NCBI GenBank assembly: GCA_002506015.1
Contig: DAWR01000214.1
Location: 29,378 to 34,785, forward strand
Direction of reading: 5' to 3'
DNA: 5,408 nt
DNA from: Candidatus Methanogasteraceae archaeon UBA261
GTDB lineage: Archaea > Halobacteriota > Methanosarcinia > Methanosarcinales > Methanogasteraceae
Shown here in pieces: positions 1 through 5,265 of the stretch. Below the pieces are notes generated by a model. That model did not search any database. It was not told where the DNA came from and was given only the letters and a program-made list of their open reading frames with translations. How positions within the stretch are numbered: the first letter of the stretch is position 1; every line of letters starts with the position of its first letter. The translations under genes and the position numbers were made by a program.

Positions 1-551
1 TAGTACCTTGATCCGAGCACAAACTCCTGGATTACGTACTCCTGCGTGTCATCGATCTGCTTCTCAAATTCTGCCCGGTTCTTTGCTATGAAAAACCCGC
101 GCCCGCCTTTTGCACCATGATACTTCACGATTATGGGGCGATCGATCTCGTCGGGCGAGTTGTACTCGACCGGCATCGAAATGCCGGCACTGGTCAGCCA
201 TTCACGCTCCATCATCCGGTCGGATTCCCATTCAAGCACTCGTTTGTTCCCGAAACTCGGAATATCGAGGCGTGCGAAGTTCGATGCTCCGAGATACTCG
301 ACAAACGAGCCGTGGGGGATTATAATTACATTTTTCTCGATTAATTCAGGAGCTTTCTCGATTATCTCCTGATATGATGCAACTGAAAAGAATTCGTCCG
401 GTTTTGCTCCAGGGAATGCATCATAAAATTTAGGGGGCTCTCCAAGACAGATGCCGAGCGTCCTGAACCCCTCTTTACGCGCGCCGTCGAATATCTGGAG
501 GCTTGTGTGCGAGCAGACTGTGGCGATCGTCGGGCTTACGTTTTCTGTCAT
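1..551 (-). CDS. purP: PurP, AICAR formyltransferase-type synthetase (FAICAR synthetase), N-terminal half
   Basis: Archaeal PurP converts AICAR to FAICAR with ATP and free formate, the penultimate step of IMP synthesis, in the cytoplasm. Reading the minus strand from ATG 551-549 gives 183 open residues to the window edge. The family is usually about 340-360 residues, so roughly half is present. Visible family features are SHTSL at residues 14-18 in the N-terminal substrate domain, IIIPHGSF at 76-83, FGNKRVLEWES at 100-110 at the entry to the ATP-grasp fold, and the nucleotide-binding stretch IVKYHGAKGGRGFFI at 141-155. The assignment rests on remembered similarity to the Methanocaldococcus protein, which has an N-terminus about 14 residues longer. 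No upstream in-frame start exists before the tRNA gene, so 551 is the likely start. No Shine-Dalgarno sequence is seen. The gene is either leaderless or translated from a tRNA-His co-transcript. The C-terminus is missing only because the window ends. Confidence 0.93.
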   Translation of the reverse strand, partial: MTENVSPTIATVCSHTSLQIFDGARKEGFRTLGICLGEPPKFYDAFPGAKPDEFFSVASYQEIIEKAPELIEKNVIIIPHGSFVEYLGASNFARLDIPSFGNKRVLEWESDRMMEREWLTSAGISMPVEYNSPDEIDRPIIVKYHGAKGGRGFFIAKNRAEFEKQIDDTQEYVIQEFVLGSRY

Positions 552-577
552 GGTTGAAGTGAATAAGTATGTAAGTA

Positions 578-650
578 GGCCGGGGCCGAGATTTGAACCC
601 GGGTCGTGGGATCCACAGTCCCATAGGATGACCAACTACCCTACCCCGGC
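578..650 (-). tRNA. tRNA-His (anticodon GTG)
   Basis: The minus strand folds into a complete cloverleaf. The acceptor stem GCCGGGG (650-644) pairs perfectly with CCCCGGC (585-579). U8 and A9 follow, then a D arm with the G18G19 pair, an anticodon stem TGGGA/TCCCA with loop CTGTGGA, and a T stem CCGGG/CTCGG closing the loop TTCAAAT. The anticodon GTG lies at 616-614 and reads His codons. The discriminator base is C73 (position 578), as expected for tRNA-His. CCA is not encoded, because the next bases are TAC. The base before G1 is T, so the extra G-1 typical of tRNA-His is not encoded either. There is no intron. purP starts 26 bases downstream on the same strand. Confidence 0.97.
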
Positions 651-688
651 AATGTGGTTGGGTGTGTTAATCATAACATCGCTGTGAA

Positions 689-700
689 CATAAAAAGGTA
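689..700 (-). promoter_or_regulatory. Probable TATA box for tRNA-His (and possibly purP)
   Basis: On the minus strand TACCTTTTTATG lies about 43 bases upstream of the mature tRNA 5' end. With usual archaeal spacing of about 25 bases from TATA centre to start site, transcription would begin near 668, leaving a leader of about 17 bases for RNase P to remove. No clear BRE flanks it. The call rests on composition and spacing only. Confidence 0.4.
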
Positions 701-708
701 CTGCATAG

Positions 709-759
709 GTTGGACGAACCCGTGGCATTCGTTGATTCGTCACATCCGTTCAGTCCAAC
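709..759. repeat. Strong imperfect inverted repeat / hairpin in the tRNA-His to hppA intergenic region
   Basis: GTTGGACGAAC (709-719) pairs with GTTC-A-GTCCAAC (748-759), giving 11 base pairs with a single bulged A at 752. Inside this, GTGGC (722-726) pairs with GTCAC (739-743) including one G-T wobble, closing a 12-base loop at 727-738. The two stems are separated by a small internal loop (CC opposite ATCC). The whole 51-base unit folds on either strand. It lies upstream of the likely hppA promoter and upstream of the tRNA promoter on the other strand, so it is in neither obvious leader. It could be a small structured RNA or a binding site for a dimeric regulator. No known RNA family was recognised. 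Confidence 0.6.
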
Positions 760-832
760 GAAGCCACCACCACAGTTCTCGAAGATTTTGACCCGTGTGC
801 CAAACATCGTTACGACCCCAACGCGCCGGCAG

Positions 833-841
833 ATACTTATC
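833..841 (+). promoter_or_regulatory. Possible TATA-like element for hppA
   Basis: ATACTTATC lies about 50 bases before the hppA start. A start site about 25 bases downstream would fall near 862 and give a leader of about 26 bases that still contains the ribosome binding site at 875-879. The surrounding 841-870 is AT-rich and offers alternatives, such as the run at 859-870, so the exact element is uncertain. Confidence 0.3.
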
Positions 842-874
842 ACATAAACATTCAAGTGATAATAAAATACAAAC

Positions 875-879
875 GGGAG
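875..879 (+). promoter_or_regulatory. Ribosome binding site of hppA
   Basis: GGGAG sits eight bases before ATG 888 and partly matches the purine-rich Shine-Dalgarno sequence complementary to the archaeal 16S 3' end. It supports 888 as the start. Confidence 0.55.
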
Positions 880-887
880 AACTATAA

Positions 888-2918
888 ATGGATAATATAT
901 TATATCTTGCACCTGCTGCAGGCATTCTCAGCCTGATATTTGCAGGTCTGTTTGCACGCACGGTCCTGAAGCAGCCAACCGGCACAAAAGAGATGCAAGA
1001 GATCGCATCCGCGATTCAGGAGGGTGCGATGGCGTATCTGAACAGACAGTACAAAACAGTTGCGATCGTTGCGATCATTCTGGCTGCTGCGATCTTTGTT
1101 CTGCTTGCTGACGGGGCAAAGATTGCAGCCGGGTTCCTTGCCGGCGCAGTAGCCTCTGCCGCGGCAGGATACATCGGCATGAACGTCTCGGTTCGCGCAA
1201 ACATCAGAACCGCGAATGCAGCGAAAGGCGGAGTTGAAAAAGCGCTCTCCATTGCATTCAAGGGCGGCGCGGTGACCGGGCTTGCCGTGGTTGGTCTAGC
1301 ACTACTTGGCACAAGTGGGTTCTACATATTATTCGGGGGGGTTCCGGAGAATGTCCACCTGATAATTGGCTTCGCGTTTGGTGCGAGCTTAATCAGCCTC
1401 TTTGCACGGGTCGGAGGCGGCATCTACACAAAGGCGGCGGATGTCGGGGCTGATCTCGTAGGTAAAGTGGAAGCAGGCATCCCTGAAGACGATCCGAGAA
1501 ATGCGGCTGTGATTGCTGATAACGTCGGCGATAACGTCGGCGACTGCGCGGGGATGGGTGCAGACCTCTTTGAGACGTATGTTGTGACCGCGCTTGCCGC
1601 GATGCTTCTTGGTGCGCTCGTGATAGGCGAGTACCCCAATGCTGTCACGTACCCGCTGATGCTCGGGGCGGCTGCGATAGTAGCCTCGATCATCGCAGTC
1701 TTCTGTGTCAGACTCGGCAAGGACGGGAAGATTATGCGTGCGCTGTACAAGGGAGTTTCCGCCGCAGCACTGCTCAGTATTGTTGCATTCTATTTCATCA
1801 CAGATCGGATGATGGGTGGCGATATCAGGTTCTTTTATGCGACTCTCGTCGGGATCGTGATCATGGTTTTGATCGTGATCATTACCGAATATTACACCGC
1901 AGTCACATTCAGACCGGTTAAGACGGTTGCTCATGCATCAGAGACCGGTGCAGGCACAAACATCATATCGGGTCTCGCAATCGGTCTTGAAAGCACTGTA
2001 ATGCCAGTGATCGTGATCTGTTTCGGCATACTGGTCTCATTCTATGTTGTTGGCGGACTGGACGATGCAGCAATCGGCGTGTACGGCATCGCTCTTGCGG
2101 CGGTCGCAATGCTCTCGACGACCGGGATCATCGTTGCACTCGATTCGTACGGACCGATCACAGATAACGCAGGCGGCATCGCAGAGATGGCTGCGCTTCC
2201 ATCGAGCACCAGGGATGTGACTGACAAGCTCGATGCCGTCGGAAACACCACAAAAGCGGTGACCAAGGGATATGCGGTCGGATCTGCCGCTCTCGGAGCA
2301 CTTGCACTCTTTGCGGATTACAGGCATCAAGTGAATCTTGTTGACGCTGGTGCGCTCGGTCTTGATAACCCGATGGTGCTGGTCGGGCTCTTCATCGGCG
2401 GGCTCCTTCCGTTCCTCTTCAGCGCGGTCACGATGAATGCAGTCAGCAAAGCCGCTTTCGAGATCGTGGAAGAGGTGCGAAGGCAGTTTCGGGAGATTCC
2501 GGGCATCATGGAAGGAACCACAAAACCGGAGTACGGGAAGGCTGTGGATATCGTGACAAAGGCTGCGATAAAAGAGATGGTGATTCCAGGCATTCTTGCG
2601 ATCGGTGTGCCGCTTACTGTCGGCATCGTGCTTGGTCCGGTTGCGCTCGGCGGGCTTCTGATCGGAATCATAGTTGTCGGACTGCTGATGGCACTATTCA
2701 TGGCAAACAGCGGCGCTGCGTGGGATAACGCGAAGAAACTGATTGAAGACGGTGCACACGGCGGTAAAGGCTCTGATGCGCACAAGGCGGCAGTCGTTGG
2801 AGATACCGTCGGCGATCCGTTCAAGGACACATCAGGACCCGCGCTGAATCCGTTGATCAAGGTGGTCAATATCATCGCGATACTCTTTGCCGGACTATTC
2901 GGAGGAGGGCTCCTCTAA
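888..2918 (+). CDS. hppA: Membrane-bound proton-translocating pyrophosphatase, K+-independent type
   Basis: This integral membrane enzyme hydrolyses pyrophosphate and pumps H+ outward. At 676 residues it matches the usual family length of about 660-720 and has many hydrophobic segments from residue 3 to the C-terminus. The substrate-binding signature DVGADLVGKVE is at 185-195, followed by the acidic Mg-pyrophosphate motif DNVGDNVGD at 211-219. The C-terminal catalytic stretch GDPFKDTSGPALNPL is at 642-656. The diagnostic segment GNTTKAVTKG at 452-461 has Lys456 and Thr459. In this family that Lys (in place of Ala) and Thr mark K+-independent enzymes, which are H+ pumps rather than Na+ pumps. 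The start at ATG 888 has a GGGAG ribosome binding site and gives a normal N-terminal first helix. The gene appears monocistronic: tRNA-His is divergent upstream and a convergent gene follows. All key motifs are intact, so the enzyme should be active. Confidence 0.97.
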   Translation: MDNILYLAPAAGILSLIFAGLFARTVLKQPTGTKEMQEIASAIQEGAMAYLNRQYKTVAIVAIILAAAIFVLLADGAKIAAGFLAGAVASAAAGYIGMNVSVRANIRTANAAKGGVEKALSIAFKGGAVTGLAVVGLALLGTSGFYILFGGVPENVHLIIGFAFGASLISLFARVGGGIYTKAADVGADLVGKVEAGIPEDDPRNAAVIADNVGDNVGDCAGMGADLFETYVVTALAAMLLGALVIGEYPNAVTYPLMLGAAAIVASIIAVFCVRLGKDGKIMRALYKGVSAAALLSIVAFYFITDRMMGGDIRFFYATLVGIVIMVLIVIITEYYTAVTFRPVKTVAHASETGAGTNIISGLAIGLESTVMPVIVICFGILVSFYVVGGLDDAAIGVYGIALAAVAMLSTTGIIVALDSYGPITDNAGGIAEMAALPSSTRDVTDKLDAVGNTTKAVTKGYAVGSAALGALALFADYRHQVNLVDAGALGLDNPMVLVGLFIGGLLPFLFSAVTMNAVSKAAFEIVEEVRRQFREIPGIMEGTTKPEYGKAVDIVTKAAIKEMVIPGILAIGVPLTVGIVLGPVALGGLLIGIIVVGLLMALFMANSGAAWDNAKKLIEDGAHGGKGSDAHKAAVVGDTVGDPFKDTSGPALNPLIKVVNIIAILFAGLFGGGLL

Positions 2919-2927
2919 GACTTTTTT
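2902..2927 (+). terminator. hppA terminator: short hairpin plus T6 tract
   Basis: GAGGA (2902-2906) can pair with TCCTC (2911-2915) at the very end of the hppA reading frame. The stop codon TAA is at 2916-2918, followed by six T residues at 2922-2927. Archaeal RNA polymerase terminates on T-tracts without needing a hairpin, so the T-run is the stronger part of the evidence. A second small palindrome, AAGAC/GTCTT at 2917-2921 and 2931-2935, brackets the T-run. Confidence 0.65.
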
Positions 2928-2963
2928 ATTGTCTTATAATTGGGTTCGGAAAACTAGAGAGCA

Positions 2964-3013
2964 ACAGAGGACGCATAAGGGACCGGCAACTCTCTGTGCC
3001 CCGCGTCCTCTGT
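2964..3013. repeat. 11-bp perfect inverted repeat in the convergent intergenic region
   Basis: ACAGAGGACGC (2964-2974) is the exact reverse complement of GCGTCCTCTGT (3003-3013), with 28 bases between. An inner GGCA/TGCC pair (2985-2988 with 2997-3000) can extend the fold. CTCTGTG occurs twice (2992-2998 and 3008-3014), so ACAGAG at 2964-2969 has two possible partners. AGAGAG (2956-2961) can also pair with CTCTCT (2990-2995) in a fold that competes with the main stem. It lies about 45 bases past the hppA stop, between convergent genes, and could be a bidirectional terminator, an mRNA-end stabiliser or a small RNA. Confidence 0.6.
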
Positions 3014-3034
3014 GGGTAATCTTCTTTACCAGTA

Positions 3035-3130
3035 TGTGTTTAGCTGAAGCGAAAAAACAACGAGATTAATACACGAAGATGGTAGTCTTTCTCGCGAAAA
3101 TCTGTGTGATCCTGTGGTTGGCTAAACACA
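3035..3130. repeat. 10-bp inverted repeat enclosing a possible structured element
   Basis: TGTGTTTAGC (3035-3044) is the exact reverse complement of GCTAAACACA (3121-3130). Within the 76-base interior a nested stem can form: ACAC (3071-3074) with GTGT (3104-3107), AGAT (3077-3080) with ATCT (3100-3103), and TTTC (3088-3091) with GAAA (3096-3099) around the loop TCGC. This gives a roughly 96-base folded unit with bulges. No flanking target-site duplication was seen, so a miniature mobile element is not supported. The family is unknown, and the inner stems are short enough to arise by chance. Confidence 0.4.
3052..3057 (-). terminator. Possible T6 terminator tract of the tubulin-like gene
   Basis: On the minus strand a run of six T residues (A6 on the plus strand) lies about 140 bases beyond the stop codon of the tubulin-like gene. 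It is the clearest T-tract in that direction within this intergenic region, but it is distant, so the call is tentative. Confidence 0.25.
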
Positions 3131-3193
3131 CACTCGAATCGTCATGAATGCCCAACCCGCATCGACACAAGGCGACGCAACAATCTCGCTACA

Positions 3194-4246
3194 TCATATC
3201 TCTCTGATCTCGCGCAGTCTTGGCAGATCCGCGTACGTAAAGAGCATGGTCAATGTGACAAGGCTCCGCATCCCCCTTTTCGTGAGAGAAATCCCAAGAT
3301 TGTGCCCGTACGATGAGTTTTCCTTCTGAAACTCCTCTATTGATCTCGTATCGATCGCATTTTCATCCTTCATGTACCACTGTGGTGCTCTGAGCAGTGC
3401 CACATTCTTCATTGCGTTCTTCGTGTCAACATCCAGGGACAGTTTCTCAACGGCGACACCGATCATGGTCGGAACGTCGATTGGCTTATGCCCGCCCACC
3501 GGGACGAAATACCGGGCAAGATCCTTTGAGAGGATGCTTGCACGACCAAAGACGGAAAATCCACCTTCGGGAAGAGATATTGCGGAGATTATGTCTTTGA
3601 TTCCAAGGCTTAACGGCGTGGATATCTTTGGGTCTGAGCCTGAGAGAATGTCAGAAACGACTGCGGCAGCGTACTGGTTGAATCGCTGATACAGGCTCTC
3701 CGTGTTATCGGTGTAAGCGATGCGCTGATTGTCCATCAGGATGAATGCGCGGGTGTACTTCATAAGGCGCTCAATTGCGTAACTTGTGTTCTGGTACTGC
3801 GCACGCATATCCGCACCACCCGGGGCTGGCAGCACGCCAAGAATCATGAACGGAATTCCAAGATCATCCAGCGCGCGTGCGACTGCGGGTGATATTCCAC
3901 ACCCCACAGTCCCGCCAAAACCAAGAAAGATGACCGCGGAATCAACAGCATCCTCGCCCTTGCCCCCTCCGACCTTCTCATTCAAAACCTCGATTAACAC
4001 GGCATCATGAGCGTCCATTGCGGATGCGGAGGCGGTAGTGTCACTGAAATCCGTCCGACCCTCTAAATCACTTCCCAACTGAAAGAGCCCTTTATCGGTG
4101 AGCATGTACTGCTCCTTCTTTTTGATGTGCTTGAGTGTGGTCCTCGGGTTGATTGCGAGCTTCGGATTTTTTCCCGCCCCCCGGTAACAGACCGCGTCGA
4201 GCAGCACACTTCCCGCGTTTCCCGTACCGATCAGTAAGGCTGCCAT
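3194..4246 (-). CDS. Divergent tubulin/FtsZ-superfamily protein, CetZ-like
   Basis: This 350-residue protein has the order of loops of the tubulin/FtsZ fold. The N-terminal T1 loop is GTGNAGS (7-13). A T2-like segment AINPRTTL is at 31-38. The T4 region GFGGTVGCGISP (109-120) aligns without gaps to the FtsZ form GMGGGTGTGAAP. A T5-like segment GVLPAPGGAD is at 137-146, followed by MDNQRI at 171-176, which resembles the DN of CetZ proteins. A long helix 7 runs around 185-201, and the T7 region GIKDIISAI is at 215-223. The T4 signature Thr is replaced by Val114, and the first T7 acidic position appears to be Gly215, leaving only Asp218. Nucleotide binding or hydrolysis may therefore be altered. 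There is no signal peptide or membrane segment, so the protein is cytoplasmic. The start at 4246 lies 25 bases from a TATA box, suggesting a leaderless mRNA. It is divergent from two exported-protein genes. The superfamily is fairly sure; the subfamily and function are not known. Confidence 0.78.
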   Translation of the reverse strand: MAALLIGTGNAGSVLLDAVCYRGAGKNPKLAINPRTTLKHIKKKEQYMLTDKGLFQLGSDLEGRTDFSDTTASASAMDAHDAVLIEVLNEKVGGGKGEDAVDSAVIFLGFGGTVGCGISPAVARALDDLGIPFMILGVLPAPGGADMRAQYQNTSYAIERLMKYTRAFILMDNQRIAYTDNTESLYQRFNQYAAAVVSDILSGSDPKISTPLSLGIKDIISAISLPEGGFSVFGRASILSKDLARYFVPVGGHKPIDVPTMIGVAVEKLSLDVDTKNAMKNVALLRAPQWYMKDENAIDTRSIEEFQKENSSYGHNLGISLTKRGMRSLVTLTMLFTYADLPRLREIREI

Positions 4247-4267
4247 ACACTCGGATTAACCGCAACG

Positions 4268-4283
4268 CATATATGATTTTTCG
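4268..4283 (-). promoter_or_regulatory. TATA box with BRE for the tubulin-like gene; palindromic and possibly bidirectional
   Basis: The palindrome CATATATG (4268-4275) is preceded on the minus strand by CGAAAAAT (4283-4276), resembling the classical methanogen BRE. Its centre (4271.5) is 25.5 bases from the A of ATG 4246 on the minus strand and also 25.5 bases from the A of ATG 4297 on the plus strand. That matches archaeal TATA-to-start-site spacing in both directions. The minus direction is favoured because only that side has a good BRE. Confidence 0.6.
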
Positions 4284-4284
4284 T

Positions 4285-4290
4285 GGTGAT
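4285..4290 (+). promoter_or_regulatory. Ribosome binding site deciding the start of the 322-residue exported protein
   Basis: GGTGAT is complementary to the archaeal 16S 3' end and lies six bases before ATG 4297. It favours this start over in-frame ATGs at 4153 and 4273, and the choice exposes a proper signal peptide at the N-terminus. Confidence 0.7.
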
Positions 4291-4296
4291 TATATT

Positions 4297-5265
4297 ATGG
4301 TTCGAGTGATCAATCTGCTGGCTGCAATCCTTGTTCTCTCTGCAATCGTGATGCCGGCTCTCGCTGACGAGGCACTGAAGCGGGAACTGGTTGAGCAGGT
4401 GTGCGAGGTCAGACTGCCCGTTCTTGCGCGGTATCAGGAACTCAGCCTCATGCACAAACAGATCCTAATCACGCTGCAGACCCTCCCTGAAGATCAGATC
4501 ACAAAATCAACCAAGGAATGGGCAAATATTGCGGCAGGGTCTGACGGAATCCTCGTGAAGTTTGATAAGATCAATGATCTTGCATCAAAAGACGATTCAC
4601 AGTCGCATAAAACTGCAATTTCTGATGCGATCGGACTGAAGGATGCCATAAGCTCTCTTGAAGGATACAAACAGGCAAAAGATAATTTTATCACGTTTTA
4701 TCCGGGAATTGCGCTTCAGCACTTTTTTACGGATCAGGGGGTGTATTTTGAGACGCTGGCTGCGAACGAGACCGAGACGCATAGAGCAATTGCATACTAC
4801 GAAGATGCGTTGAACGCATACAGGGAGGCAGAAGACATCACAAAGACGACTTATATCGATTTAAAGGTTAAGGAACTGCGATCCGAGTACCTCTTTGACA
4901 TGGAGGCTGCAAATGAGTCGCTCACAATCGGCGAAACGAAATTTGAGGATGCCAGGTATGGAATCAATTGCACGGGAAACCCGGTATCCGTTGCGATCGG
5001 AATCCTCGCATCAAAGAGATCGGAAAGAGAGCTTACGACTGTTTATAAGATATACACAAAACACGGGGATGAAAGGGCGCCGCAGATCGGCGAGATGGTT
5101 GCTGAGACTGCGATCATCCATTCCGAACTCGTGAACGTCTTCTTGAAGTATGCGGCGGTCTCTGTTGCGCTCGTCATTGCGCTACTTGCGTATATGCTCT
5201 CTCTGATCTTCAGATGGACGCACGCGGTCGAGGATACGCTGCTTGGAAACGAGGTGATCCAATGA
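4297..5265 (+). CDS. Exported single-pass membrane protein of unknown function
   Basis: The protein has 322 residues from ATG 4297. The N-terminus is a clear signal peptide: Arg3, a hydrophobic core at about 5-19, and a likely cleavage after ALA at 21-23. The exported part (about 24-281) is charged and mostly helix-forming. The stretch at 160-222 is rich in Glu, Ala and Tyr and resembles TPR-type or coiled helices. It has three Asn-X-Ser/Thr sites (N157, N206, N224) that could carry archaeal N-glycans, and two Cys residues (C36, C225). A hydrophobic helix at about 282-305 is followed by Arg306 and a cytoplasmic tail of about 17 residues, giving an outside-in topology. I recognise no catalytic motif and no named family. 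Its stop overlaps the next gene's start as ATGA, so the two are probably translated together. The tubulin-like gene is divergent, 50 bases away. Confidence 0.85.
   Translation: MVRVINLLAAILVLSAIVMPALADEALKRELVEQVCEVRLPVLARYQELSLMHKQILITLQTLPEDQITKSTKEWANIAAGSDGILVKFDKINDLASKDDSQSHKTAISDAIGLKDAISSLEGYKQAKDNFITFYPGIALQHFFTDQGVYFETLAANETETHRAIAYYEDALNAYREAEDITKTTYIDLKVKELRSEYLFDMEAANESLTIGETKFEDARYGINCTGNPVSVAIGILASKRSERELTTVYKIYTKHGDERAPQIGEMVAETAIIHSELVNVFLKYAAVSVALVIALLAYMLSLIFRWTHAVEDTLLGNEVIQ
5251..5258 (+). promoter_or_regulatory. Strong ribosome binding site of the last gene
   Basis: GAGGTGAT is an eight-base match to the archaeal Shine-Dalgarno consensus, three bases before ATG 5262 and inside the end of the preceding gene. 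It supports coupled translation and confirms that this short partial frame is a real gene. Confidence 0.75.

Noticed and set aside
651..887. CRISPR array or tandem repeats in the intergenic gaps
   Set aside because: Only inverted repeats and short chance direct repeats such as ATTCGT are present. No regularly spaced repeats were seen.
667..985. Two 81-residue minus-strand frames upstream of and across the hppA start
   Set aside because: They overlap the hppA start or promoter region, have no ribosome binding site, and encode no recognisable sequence.
1389..1934. 181-residue open frame antisense to hppA
   Set aside because: It lies entirely within hppA on the opposite strand, has no recognisable domain or ribosome binding site, and its length is explained by codon bias of the real gene.
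2327..2875. 182-residue open frame antisense to the end of hppA
   Set aside because: It is rich in Ser, Thr, Pro and Ile in the low-complexity way typical of antisense shadows of membrane proteins, and it conflicts with the well-supported hppA.
2887..3069. 60-residue plus-strand frame across the hppA end
   Set aside because: It begins inside hppA in another frame, runs through the terminator and the inverted repeat, and has no ribosome binding site of its own.
3035..3130. C/D-box small RNA or miniature transposable element
   Set aside because: No RTGATGA and CTGA pair is correctly placed, the closest being a mismatched ATGACGA on the minus strand. The arms are not flanked by a duplicated target site.
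3144..3329. 61-residue plus-strand frame over the end of the tubulin-like gene
   Set aside because: It has no ribosome binding site, and half of it is antisense to a supported gene.
3372..3689. 105-residue plus-strand frame antisense to the tubulin-like gene
   Set aside because: It is a shadow frame within a gene that has clear family motifs, and it shows no independent start signals.
4153..4296. Upstream in-frame extension of the exported protein from ATG 4153 or 4273
   Set aside because: The extension overlaps the tubulin-like gene and its promoter, is Arg/Pro-rich, and would bury the signal peptide. GGTGAT at 4285-4290 points to 4297.
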